DNA from: Aphrocallistes beatrix
Lineage: Eukaryota; Porifera; Hexactinellida; Sceptrulophora; Aphrocallistidae
DNA length: 64,000 nt
Assembly: GCA_963281255.1 (NCBI GenBank)
Contig: OY725495.1
Location: 930,001 to 994,000, forward strand
Reading direction: 5' to 3'
Positions 32,823 to 44,414 of the stretch are shown here, one piece after another. The notes beneath the pieces were generated by a model, which was not told the origin of the DNA, searched no databases, and worked only from the letters and a program-made list of their open reading frames with translations. The position numbers were made by a program, and so were the translations under genes. How positions within the stretch are numbered: position 1 is the first letter of the stretch; each line of letters starts with the position of its first letter.

Positions 32823-34700
32823 CACTTTAGTGGAAATAGGTATCTACGATGCTCAAAACGATCTTAAATGTATTATTGGTATATAGTATATCGACCCTAA
32901 AAATCCGATTTCCGAAGTCAAAAATAATGTATGGCTTCAACTTTTTTTAAACTTATGACGTCATCATTAATTGTCACCAAATAACAAATCAGTAACTAAT
33001 ACGTCTTTGCTCTGTAGGAAAGTGCTGTAGACTGCTATATTTGTATCTACAAGTATGACCAATCTCTCCACATTCCTTACACCGAATAGACTTGAGAAAA
33101 TTAGCCAAACTAAGATCACTCTCTTTAACCCATAGCCATCATTGCAATCCCGAATTAATTCGGTAGAGTGAGCAAGTAGTCTGTGTAGAGAGGGAGTGAT
33201 ATTTGCCCAAGAAATGTTCGTTAAAATAGATTCATAGGTGTCTTTACAGAGGGCGTCTAATTTATTAGTATCTACTGCTTGGTTAGATTTGAAAATTCGG
33301 AACAGGACAGACAGCTGAGTATGCAAGCGACAGATTGGATCTCTTAAATAATCAGGAATCGTGGTAGTTGCCCATGAAAGTTTTTATTAAGAAAGAATTG
33401 CCTTGCTATATTGCCGGTAGATGTTGTACCTCCATCACTAGTTGGCTGATCGATCCTCAAACCAGTCTTTTCATATAAAAAGTCTCGAGTAAATTTCATT
33501 GAATCCTGGATTGCTTAGAAGTAGGTGACCATTTAAACGTCCCTGAACGAATGTGATAAATTAGAAGCATATACCGACGAAATACACAGGTATATGTGTG
33601 TAGAGGTGATGTGGGGATTATATCAATTTCAGAGATCGGCTCGTGAGTCAACCCGAATCGTTGTTCTGAAGGAAGTAATAAATAGTCTTCTACTTCGACA
33701 AAGGCGAAAATTTCTCTGGCTGATGATATTTTTCGATTCATTGGAAAACCTGACTTGACGAGTTCGAAATCTTTTAACTCAGTAAAACTAGCTGTACACA
33801 ACTGACAATGAGCACCGCCTGCGCAACTCAAAATACCTGATCTTTCTATCAAACATAGTTCGTAGAATTTTACATTGATAAGTCCTTGGGGAAGCAGAAG
33901 CCATTCTTGTTCGATTGTAGCTACTTCAGGATTAATCATTGATTCCGTTAGGTACTTGACGCTCTCTTCGTTTTCCTTTTGAGCCAATAGTACGACTGGT
34001 CGAACACAGAATGTAGATTGGGAGCATCATTTGACCAGAGAGTATTGTCAGTTGAGTCAATTATTGAAATTATCTTGAATGCAAATAAGATATAATTCAT
34101 CGTATTGAATTGCGGAATGCCTTCAAATTGATTATAGATTTTATGACTTCCAGATCCATCCAACCAATCAGAAATCTTTAATGTTAGTAGATATTTAGAA
34201 TCTGGAATCTGCGGGATACTTTCAATATAATTGTAGTTTGTTTTAAGATGGCTTTATACGAAATCCCGACTCCGATCTTAACAGTCTCCGCATTTTGTAC
34301 ATCAAAGATTTCTGAAGACAATATGATGTTTGAACGATATTCTGCAATTTTATTGTAGGGGGGAAATAAATGTTTTCTGTCTTGCATAATTTCTGCAAAT
34401 TAGTATACTTCCGCTTCCCAATCTCAAGAAAATCTGAAAGAAAAACTGATTTATCAAAAGGCATTTGGTTTGTGGTACAAGCGAACGTGCCGTTAGCAAT
34501 TAGTTCTCGCAAGAATTAGCTGCTTTCTTGTCTCCGAGTTCACTTGCAATAATTTGTAGGGTATATGTTGGCATCAACATTCTCGTTCTCTGCAACTGAA
34601 GCTATCAAATCCAAAACTGGCTTCAATCTGTTCTTAAGTCCCTTATTAGTCAATTGGGATAGCGGCTTTCGTGCAATGGAATTTCAAACCCAAATTTACG
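32823..34700 (-). pseudogene. RAG1-like DDE transposase, longer broken copy
   Basis: Coding runs on the minus strand from about 34690 to 32967 with several shifts. In order: an N-terminal region with ENENVDANIYP; YTNLQKLCKTENIYFPP; DGSGSHKIYNQ (candidate first Asp); KENEESVKYLTESM; a Cys-rich CAGGAHCQLCT; a PISEIDIIPTSPLHTYTCVF block; DQPTSDGGTTSTGNIARQFF; and SLHRLLAHSTELI. The order Asp-Gly, Cys pair, LHT/LHC, TGN(I/F)AR, then H-x(3)AH resembles the RAG1 core and Transib-class transposases, although similarity is judged from memory of motifs. A deletion near 33120 removes the catalytic-Glu segment found in the copy at 31672 and shifts the frame. It is a dead DNA transposon copy. Confidence 0.5.
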
Positions 34701-34984
34701 ATTTCTAGGTTTTCAATATTTTTCTTTAAGATGGTAGGATTTTAAAAGCATTCTGATGATGTCATAAATTTACTCTATTTCCACCCATGAAGCCACTGTA
34801 GGTCGGCCTCACTATTTTGCCACCAGTCAAGTTTCCACCTCGGATCTAATGCAACAGCCAGTTGAAAAATATTGTTCTTCATATTTAACCAGTTGCCTCT
34901 CAATTGATGATATTAGTGTAGTAGTCATCTTTGACTTATATTATTTTTTGGACAATTATTTTCACTGTCTCCGCTGTCCGCTTC

Positions 34985-35950
34985 AAAAACCTGGAAAATG
35001 CCTTGAGCCATAGCCATCTAATTCTCAAAAATGGACCAGGGATGCAGTCGAAGATGTTTGAACTAATACATGATCAGCCTAAAATCATTTACCACGCAGA
35101 ATATTGCTTCGGAATGTATTACCAGGATATATAAATATGGTGTCAAAGTACCCATATCCGTTGATAAAATTTAGATTAGTCATGACATGATTGCGGAATA
35201 GGTTATATTTGGAACAAATTTAGCAATTTTCAGAGGCTTTTTAAAGGCACCTCTAAGTGTTTTTATGATAATTTTTTAAAAATATATAGAGCTGAGCTGT
35301 GAATGAGTTGATGCGAAAAATATAAAAAAAGAGAATTTTTTTCATGGAATGTTGTTACATTCCAGCGTTGCTATGAAAACGCATTTTGCTCAGTTGAGGT
35401 TATATCTTGAAAACTGCAATAAATATATATTCAAATTTGTTCTTATTTGATAGCCAATAGACTACTTCCTATAAAGTCATAATATAATTTCCACGTCTAG
35501 ATTCAATGGTTTAGGAGTTATTAGACAATTTTTCACTTTTGTCACATTTGGTAATTTGTCTAATAACTCGTAAACCATTGAATCTAGACGTGGAAATTAT
35601 ATTATGGCTTTATAGGAAGTAGTCTATTGGCTATCAAATAAGATCAAATTTGAATATATATTTATTGCGGTTTTCAAGATATGACCTCAACTGAGCAAAA
35701 TGCGTTTCCTTAGCAACGCTGGAATGTAACAACATTCCATGAAAAAAATTCTCGTTTTTTAATATTTTTCGCATCAACTCATTCACAGCTCTGCTCTATG
35801 CGAAAAAAATTATCATAAAAACACTTAGAAGTGCCTTTAAAAAGCCTGAAAATGAAAATTGCTAAATTTGTTCCAAATATAACCTATTCCGCAATCATGT
35901 GATGACTAATCTAAATTTTAACAGCGGATATGGGTACTTTGACACCATAT
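34985..35950. mobile_element. Fold-back element with 816-bp near-perfect palindrome
   Basis: 35135-35950 folds on itself around about 35542 with arms of about 400 bases and few mismatches (outer ends ATATGGTGTCAAAGTACCC and its complement). 34985-35134 continues the left terminus of this family; the matching right terminus appears displaced at 38240-38396. A related complete element is at 47247-49312. No coding sequence. Confidence 0.85.
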
Positions 35951-36441
35951 TTTTTTGCTTTTGATTGTCTTTGGGTAATAGGTTGTCGTGTTTGGGCTGT
36001 TGAGTGAGTCTGGTTGGGTGTTGTCTTTTATTTGTCAGTCATTTTAGATTTGTAGGTTGCGAGTTCTTTCTGTTGTTGATTCTTCATTTATAAAAAGTTG
36101 CATATTGTAAAAAAAAGGAATTCTAGAAAAGAGCGGGCGCTAATGGTGAATAGAAAACATACGAAAGATACAAAACGGTGATGTATTAAATGTTCAGCCT
36201 TCTATCATCTAAAATGGAGTTATAGCCGAAAAACTGAAATTTTTAATTATAAAAAAAAGGTGTATATAATGGGATCAACATAGTACAGTAAACCTTCGAT
36301 TAGCCAAACAATTTCACTTCTCCGAATAAATATTTGGCAGAAGTAGCAGATGGATGCTGTTTGTTAACCAAGGGTGTACTGCTACGTATACTGAAGAATT
36401 GATAATTTTTACACTTGTACTTGTTATTATTGTGAAATATA

Positions 36442-36935
36442 CACTGCCTAGCCAAAAGTATTCGCCATATTGTTTTGCATCATAAATAATGCGAATCTAT
36501 CTATGGTGATCAATTGATTCAAACCACAACAGCTACTGGAAATCTGACATCAAATTCGAAATCTACGCACTCGAATTACTCAGTTTAAAAGTTATCTATT
36601 AATCAATCATACCTCAGTAAATTGATATCGTTTCTACCACCTTGATCCACTTGTTCTCATGATATATACAAGTAGTACTGTAATATAATGGTCATAGCAA
36701 GTGGCAAGTGGCACAAGGTGACACAGTTGCTAAGAATTACATTTTGGAAAGGATAAATAAATGGGAAGCTTCTAAACTGGGTAATTCGAGTGTGTAGATT
36801 TCGAATTTTATGTGTTAGATTTTCAGTAGCTGCCATGGTTTGAATGAATTAGCCTCCATGGGTGAATAGACAATTTTAGCAATTTATTTATGATGCAAAG
36901 CAAAATGGTGTTCGAATACTTTTGGTCAGGCAGTG
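36442..36935. mobile_element. Tc1-like MITE, 494 bp
   Basis: Ends CACTGCCTAGCCAAAAGTATTCG and its near-complement, with TA duplicated on both sides. Related to the MITEs at 53502 and 53964. 35951-36441 holds only a pogo-like CAGTAAACCTTCGATTAGCC terminus near 36285. Confidence 0.85.
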
Positions 36936-37804
36936 TAATTGGAAAAACATAGAAATATTTTGTTGAGCTCTGTCCTTGGGCAAATCAAGGTTTATTAAAG
37001 AGGTGAACTGTGGTATTAACATTATTCTTAGCTAAGACTTGACTCTATTGCACTTTCTCTTTGAGTGGAGGGTGTATAGGCTGTCGTCAGTTCTTTGTAG
37101 GAGTGCTGTTAATAATAAATTGCAAAGAAACGGATAGGCGGGTAGGAATGCGATAATGACGATGCGAGTATTTTTAATTAGGAATAGGTTGAAACTGTGG
37201 ATAGTCCAGGGCTTTTGAGTTGAGTTAATGTTGTTAGGGAGCGGAATCAAGGAATTTTATAGAAATAAGTAGCTAATCCGAGGCTTTTTATATGAAATAA
37301 TGTAACTAGGGAGCGAATACGAGGAATTTTAGACCCTGGATATCATGCCACCCTTGGGTCCGTCCCTACTGTCTATCTATAAATGTCATGATAATATTAT
37401 GAGTAGATGCCACACTCTACTTCTCTGAGGCAATTTCCAATTTATAAGACAATCTGTAACTCCAACAAAATGTTAACATGAATACCCCAAACAGGGCCGT
37501 CGGACGCTCAGAAAAAGTGGTAAGGCCATTGTCGCTGTGTTAATCAAAAGTGGTAAGGCCCATCCTGAGTCATCCACATCATCGTCCAATAGAACTAAGA
37601 CAGTTTATAAAAAAAGTGGTAAGGCCATGACCTTACCAGCCACACCGCTTTCTATGGCCATGCCAAAAGATCCACATTTGATATTACGAGACAGGGAGAA
37701 TATTCTGTGCTAGCCCGCTTCATATCCGGAGGTATAATCTGGGCTAGGACAGAATATACCCAGGTATATTCGAGGACGAGCGTATAATCTGGGCTGTTGC
37801 ACCA
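36936..37804. other. Intergenic repeat-rich stretch
   Basis: Three AAAGTGGTAAGGCC phrases between 37515 and 37630, and TATAATCTGGGCT twice near 37730 and 37785. No gene-like frame. Confidence 0.4.
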
Positions 37805-38175
37805 GCCATTTTCAATGGGGAAGTCATATAAGTTTGGGGTTACTACTATAAATAGAAAAATCCCAAATGCTTCCAAGGGTTTAACCACGTTGCCCCAGGA
37901 ATTTGTCGCGTCATTTCCGGTTTAAGGTATTTTTGAAGGGGAAGCCATATCATTTTGGGGTAGTCACTATAAATAGAAAAATCCCAAGAGCAAATTTTAA
38001 TAGCATTTCGAGCATTTTTAAAACAACTTAGAAAATCGCTTCTTAATTAATTAACCCTTGAAAGCATTTGGGATTTTTCTATCTATAGTAGTAACCCCAA
38101 ACTTGTATGGCTTCCCCATTGAAAATGGATTAAACCGGAAATGACGCAACACATTCCTGTGGCAAGCGTGGGTTA
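37805..38175. repeat. Cluster of direct and inverted repeats
   Basis: A unit with TATAAATAGAAAAATCCCAA occurs at about 37850 and 37970 (direct) and in reverse at about 38070; GGAAATGACGCAACA near 38140 is inverted to the segment near 37905. This looks like a rearranged MITE array inside the fold-back family. Confidence 0.6.
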
Positions 38176-38239
38176 AAATGACCTGTTGCGCAATGATAGG
38201 ATGACTTATCGAATTTTTGACAAACTGATATAAATACTT

Positions 38240-38396
38240 TTGCGCCATGTTTATATATCCTGGTATCACATTCTTAATTAAGGTCTATTCTACATAGTTA
38301 ATGATTTTAAGCTGATCGTGTATTAATTAATCCACTCGGCTATTACTACATCCTTGGTTATTTTACAGTGAGGCATTATATTGAGTAGGCTATGTT
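38240..38396. mobile_element. Right terminus of the fold-back family
   Basis: In reverse complement it matches 34985-35134 (CCAGGATATATAAA, GATCAGC.TAAAATCATT) and, further out, the terminus of 47247-49312 (TTACAGTGAGGC, AGTAGGCTATG). 34985-38396 may therefore be one fold-back element swollen by insertions. Confidence 0.55.
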
Positions 38397-38399
38397 AAT

Positions 38400-39059
38400 T
38401 AAAGGGAAAAGAACTTCGCATTGAATAATATACCCGAATAGCCTATTGATTGATTAGTACAGCTAGTAGTATATGGTATAATATCAATATTGTATCTATA
38501 TACAGTATGTCTTTTAATTTTTAACATAAAACTTATCACAAGTTGGAAATTAGAGTAAAATCTAGGGTATACTAATATACTCGAACAGCCTAAAATAGCA
38601 GTCCTAGATACTTATCAATCTACAATAACTACATGTCAATACTATCTGCGTGTAGGACATAAACATGACGGTTACACATCAGACAAGAGTAGATATTCTT
38701 CACCAGCTTGCAGCAATCTCTGAAGGTAATTCTGGTTATGGAGAGAGCAGAGAACAGGGCATTCATCATGATGAGGAAAAGAAGTGTCGAATTTTGTGGG
38801 AAATCGGGGGACCCATTTGAAAAGTATTATTAGGTGCATAAAGGGGACATAATTGAGGAATTTCATGGAAAAACGAGACACTTAAAATTACCCCAATAGA
38901 TGAGTTACAAAATGGGACGGGATAATTGCCCTGGTTACAATTCGAAGACACATTTTACTAATAACTAAGTATGTTTAATATATTAATAAAGTCTAAGTTA
39001 CACACTAATGTTAATATGAATAAATACATAATATAAGAATAAAATATAGAACTAAATAT
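38400..39059. other. Intergenic stretch without recognised features
   Basis: AT-rich. Two overlapping minus-strand frames near 38670-38950 match nothing I know and lack splice signals. Confidence 0.35.
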
Positions 39060-39325
39060 ATACACTAAGCACCACATCTATGTCAGCTGGCCTTGCGTCG
39101 GTACTAGAGGAGAGAGAGGAGATTATCACACTGGCAATGGATCGGAGAGGAGTTGCAAAACAAGGAAACAAACAAAGGGAAAGGAAATAATCAAGGCGAA
39201 CAATGAGCATCTCCACGGACCAGTAGAACAGGAGACTGGTTGTCGCGAGACTAATATAGGTATTAAAAGGAAAGCAGAGGAAACCCGGGATAGTTCACAC
39301 AGCATAGTAGGGGAAAGTCAGTAAT
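39060..39325 (+). pseudogene. Inverted FLYWCH/MULE N-terminal fragment
   Basis: Plus-strand copy of the piece NNEHLHGPVEQETGC through KRKAEETRDSSHSIVGES that lies near the start of the minus-strand MULE at 39371-41470. It ends at a 46-bp palindrome (39326-39371, TAATAATACAGAATAC arms), which joins the two head-on fragments. Confidence 0.75.
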
Positions 39326-39370
39326 AATACAGAATACATAGTTTCTCTACTACGTATTCTGTATTATTAC

Positions 39371-41470
39371 TTAATCTGCCTCTAAATTAAAATGGTGTGC
39401 TACACCTCGTAAGAATTCCATGGTTGGGCGCCACACATAGCTGGTAACCAGTTGCTTCAAGGCTTCCTCGGTAGCCTGGTTTTTCTTACGTTTAGGAGGA
39501 TTAGTACCGGCAATGAACTTAGCTTGTCGTACTTCCACAAGTCTCTGTTCACGCTTCAAGGCAGTGATAAACTTCCAAATATTTGGATGGTGACAGGCAA
39601 CAGTAGCATTGAAAGAGCGGTGCCATGCTTCAACTGCATTGGTTGTACGAGGTAACCCAAACGCCGTGTCGTAGTGATAGTTCCACATCTCAATTGGGAA
39701 CAAGGGATCCTGGTAGATACCACCCGGGAGTTTGCGCCCGACATAGGTTTTCTCAAAGTATAGAACTAGACCAGTGGCTTGGGGCATTGGAAGTTCCTGT
39801 ACTACATCACCAAACACCTCGAGTACATCAAAGGGTGAAACAAAGGCGAGTGCTGGCAACAGGCGTATGCGTAGGGCTAGTTCCTCATCTTGGTTGTAAG
39901 CAGCTTGCAGTCCTTCAGCTTGTATTTTGCTCCAGATATTATGTGTGAGGTGAAAGAAGCAGCACTTCACCTGTGTAGCAGGCCACACCTGCTGGAAACT
40001 GTTAATGGCAGCCTTCTCAAAGTTCATAAGCATCCGAGATAGTTGAGCATTAAGACAGAGTAACTGGATCGGTTGCCACATCCGTGTGTAGGTAGCTTGG
40101 GTTTTATTAGGTAGGAGAATGAACAGGCTAGGTAACAGATGGCCATCCTTTAGGGGCTCCGGTCCTCCTCGGAGTGCATGCAACACTACACTTTGGCAAA
40201 GTGGTTAGGAGCTGTCTTAAAGGTGCCATCAGCAAGCCAGCACTGGGATGCTTGCAACATATCCAGGTTACGCTGTGTATCAAAGATGAGAATTCTCTGC
40301 GGCTCCGGACCAGAGTCGTAGAGCAGGAATTGCTCTTCCTTCGCTGTCTGCTGGTACTCAGGTGGAAGGTTGAGCTCCTCAAAGGTAGTTGGTTGTATTG
40401 GAACAGCTAGCACTCGTTCTCTCTGACGCTCCATCGTACGCTTTAAACTGTCCAGCTTAGGCAGCTTAGCAGCCGTACCCTCAGATACCGTGAGGAGACT
40501 TTCCCCTACTATGCTGTGTGAACTATTGGTTTCCTCTGCTTTCCTTTTACAGGGTGGCTCATAAGTTCTGTGACAAGCTTCATTAGGTATAAAATTTCTT
40601 ATATTCAGACAATCTTAGTTATTATGGTCTTTAGAAATTGTAATTCGATTATTCTCAATGACTTAAGATTTTTCGAGTCTAAGACCTGGAACTGTGTTTT
40701 GTATGGTGATTTTTATGGAGGAAAAATGTGTCCTAGCACGCAGCTAAAATCGAGTATCAGGGCTCACTGCTTTTCGAATAATCTTTCTAGAGTCTTCAAA
40801 TTCTAGGAAAAATTGGCTCTCACATTTCTATCGAACACTCAAAATTTGTAGAATATTAAGATGTTTATATCAGTACATGTTGAGAGCAATTTGGATCAGA
40901 TTTTTTGTGATGTGAAAAGTGCCATTTTGGGTGATTTTGCAAATTATACCTAATTTGAACACGTTAAATAATAACTTTCTCCCGTTTCTGATAATGAATT
41001 CAATGAATTTATGAAATATTTCCATGGTGAATGAAAGGTATCTGGTGTTAAATCGTCATAGAACATCGATTATGAAGACATTTTTTACAGAAGCTGTGAC
41101 CTTGATTCTCGATTTTTGCTGCGTGCCAGGACACATTTTTCCCCATAAAACTCACCATACAAAACACAGTTCCAGGTCTTAGACTCGAAAAATCTTCTAA
41201 AACCATTGAGAATATTCGAATTACAATCTCTAAAGACCATAATAACTAAGATTGTTTGAGTAAAAAAATTTTATACCTAAAGAAGCTTGTATCAGAACTT
41301 ATGAGCCACCCTGTAATACCTATATTAGCCTCACGACAACTTACCTCCTGTTCATTTGGTCCATGGAGATGCTCATTGGTTCGTCTGACTATCTCCATAC
41401 CCTTCGTAAGAACCCTTGCTTTACAAACTCCTCTCTTTACGCATTGCCAGTGCTTCATATCTCCTACTCT
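39371..41470 (-). pseudogene. MULE transposase with FLYWCH-type zinc finger
   Basis: Minus strand. The start near 41458 has MKHWQCVKRGVCKARV and NEHLHGP, the end of a FLYWCH DNA-binding finger. Coding is cut at 41313 by a 764-bp MITE and resumes at 40549. Then come LWLADGTFKTAP-like first Asp (ADGTFKTAP), one frameshift near 40188 next to a TAG, MNFEKAAINSF where the usual second Asp is Asn, CCFFHLTHNIW and NAVEAWHRSFN (Glu present), and a stop at 39371. MULE transposases cut and paste DNA; this one is inactive through the insertion, the shift and the Asp-to-Asn change. A smaller relative is at 58735-59175. Confidence 0.88.
40550..41313. mobile_element. Palindromic MITE inside the MULE gene, 764 bp
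   Basis: Ends CAGGGTGGCTCATAAGTTCTG and CAGAACTTATGAGCCACCCTG (wide spacing of matching arms), TA duplicated at both sides. Inner arms share AGACCTGGAACTGTGTTTTG in opposite orientation. It interrupts the MULE reading frame. Confidence 0.92.
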
Positions 41471-41964
41471 CCTCTGTCTGTCGAATAAATAGCCTCCTTC
41501 AATGAGTTTCTCCTCCTCTGCAAGATTTGATCAGCCGAAACGGCTGATCAGGAGGATCTTCAGTCATTAATTAATTTCCAAAGTGCACCAGATCAAAATG
41601 TTCGTAAAATATAAATTGAATAAAGTACTTACATCCTAGTATTTATTTCATTGGAATTCAAACAGCTGACAACTTGTCTACGAGAAACCTGTAAGTATCT
41701 GCTGATTATTGCATTACAATGCAAGTTCTAGAAAGTATTTGACGGGATGAGAATTCTAACTTCAATCTGTGATAGCTTATTTGTCATGATTATGCAAACT
41801 ATTCGAACATACATGCGTTTTGGTGTGTTTTCTTTTTACTTTTTTTATTTTAATTAATCATATTTTAATCATAATTTAAATTAATCATATGATGTATTTT
41901 ATTATCTCCATGATAATTAGCCAATTAAATTAGTAGCGAATTGTCTGTAGCTCAGATCATAATA

Positions 41965-42296
41965 CAGTACACCCTCGCTAATCCGAATCTCACTAGTCCG
42001 AACCCTCGCTAATCCGAACACTTGATTCTTACAATCCGAACACCAAAAATATTATCTTATTCGTCTCTATGCTTTGAATCAACGTTTAAAATCTTATATC
42101 TATCAAGATGATTGAGAAACCTCGTTAAAAAAGCAACCATAACAAAATAATTTAAATTTTCTAACAATATACATTTATTATAGTTAAATCCCCCACATTG
42201 AATTAGTGTTATTTCACTAATCGGAACAAATTCACTAATCCGAACGATTTTTTCGATCATTGGCACAGAGCTGTTCGGATTAGCGAGGGTGTACTG
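41965..42296. mobile_element. Pogo/Tigger-like MITE, 332 bp
   Basis: Terminal repeats CAGTACACCCTCGCTAATCC and the complement, flanked by TA. Internal extra copies of CTAATCCGAAC are seen near both ends. 41471-41964 has no feature recognised. Confidence 0.9.
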
Positions 42297-42299
42297 TAC

Positions 42300-43430
42300 T
42301 CAGATAAATGCGAAATGTGATAGTACGGAAATACAGTTTAATCCAGTGGTTCCCAACTTGGGGTTCATGTTGTTGGATAAATGTTTTGTTTTTTTGTTTT
42401 TTTTCGCGATACGATCGTTTCATCTAATTCATTGTAATAATTATCCCCCACCTCCACCCCAGATCCTATGAGGTCATTGGGGGGGGTGCTGCTGTCAATC
42501 TTTGTGCCATTTGAAGAGGCGTGCTAGTTCAACAAAATCAACTTTTAGACAGCTGAATTGCATACTCTGCTATGATGTTTGTACTAGTATATGGTAATAA
42601 TACATTTCAAAGATCTATCGTAAACAGTTTTTGATTTATCGATCTAATCAAACTTTGAAACTGGCCTTCTCGCTGACATACACGGCCGTGTGTTAAGTAG
42701 GCCATGGATCAACTTATTATAGGAAAGCGGAATAAAGCCGAATAGAATAAGGCCGAATTGTCAAAACTGGAATAAGACCGAATGATCAATTTGGATCTAG
42801 AGGAAAATGGTGTTTATTTTGTGAGATAAAGGGGGGTTGATTGGAGCCATATTTTGGTTTGTTAGGAACCAGGGGAGATTCTAAGGTTTTGGTGCGGAAT
42901 ATTAAGGCGGTTTTTTAAGCAAATTTCTATTTCACATATTATTCTGCTCTTTCCAGTTTCGAAAATTTGGACTTATCCCAGTCGGACCAATTCAGTCAAC
43001 CCGTTATATTCTGGGAATTGCACTGTGGTTTAAAATGGCATGCCTTTGATGCACAAGTTTTCCTTGCAAGATTTTCTCTGTATTTCATAATTAATTTATT
43101 GCATGCCTCTGATCCTTCTCTGAATAACATTTGAAATCATAGCCATAATTAATTTCTCTCAACAGTTCTTTAGAATCAATTTTTCAATTTTTTTGATGCG
43201 TAATGATGACGTTATACAGAATGAGTCATCATTTTTATCATAGTTGTATCATATTTGAGATATATTAATCAACACATTCTATTAAAATTTTAGTCATCTA
43301 CGTATCACTTCTATCCATAACAATAATTATGCTATTGTGAATTTTGGTTAAATTAGCCGTGATTAGTATAGCTTGTTGCGCAATATAATGATGATTACAC
43401 ATATTTTGATTACTGATTTAAGCACTTATA
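42300..43430. other. Intergenic stretch with hAT terminus and family A body fragment
   Basis: A hAT-type start CAGTGGTTCCCAAC lies at about 42345 without a clear partner end. TAAGGCCGAAT-like repeats occur near 42730-42780. A body fragment of family A (GCGTAATGATGACGTTATA, GAGTCATCAT) is at about 43195-43285. No gene. Confidence 0.45.
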
Positions 43431-43937
43431 TATATTGTTTATATACAAGCGCGCTTCGCTTGCTTGTGCTGCGCGGCTGGCGGACACTTTGTGTCCGCCA
43501 GAGGCTCCCTTCGGTCGCCTGGGGTCACATCAGTTAATTATAAGAGGGATAGCATCTCTAAATATGTCCATCTTAGTGTTAAAATCGATATCACTAGAAA
43601 AATCACCAAATTTGTCAATTTTTAAAATTTTGATGCGTAATGATGACGTCATAACAGAGTGATGAGTCATCATTTTCTGACGATAGTTGCATCATATTTG
43701 AGGTATGTTAGTATACAGATTCTATTAAAATTTCAGCCTTCTATCTCCTATAATGGCTGAGTTATGCTCGAATAACTGTATTGCTTAACTTTTAAAAATG
43801 TGATAATGACGTCATAATTCCATGATGAGTCGACTTTTTGCTCTAAGCTCAGAACTTACTGGAGCCATAGCCAAAAGACTCCCACATGCCAAAAATCAAC
43901 CTTCTACGCCTGGCAGTTTCTTCAATCAATTCGTTAC

Positions 43938-43973
<36 letters not shown>

Positions 43974-44414
43974 GCAGCCCTCGCCGTTCGCGAGTTTGCC
44001 ATTCGCGGAAAGTTTTTTGTGTCTTGTTTTGCTATTCGCGACTCGTTCCCTCGACTATTCGCGGTTTTCGTTACTCTCTTTACTAGTTTCATGGGCTACC
44101 ATAAGTCCATAACCTTATACGTATCTACAATTTAGGTTTAATACTAAAGGCTAGACTTTACTATTTAGGTATGGTACTTAGGTTTGCTACTAGGGGATCT
44201 ATATCTTTCATTTATCACTTCATTTTTACTACCATTTCACTTGTGCCAGTGTTTGTATCAGTATTACAGCTCAACTATTGAATCAATAACGTATTTAGCA
44301 AACTGTATCTAGCGTCGTTTTTATAATCTAGGAACGTAACCCCACTATTTTCATTGAACTAACGTCTTGCCGTTCGCGATTTTGCCATTCGCGACAATTC
44401 TCAGGAACGTAACA

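Noticed and set aside
43886-44112. Frames with Ile-Tyr runs across (AT)n tracts as proteins
   Set aside because: The Ile-Tyr runs are simple translations of the microsatellite inside a non-coding repeat.
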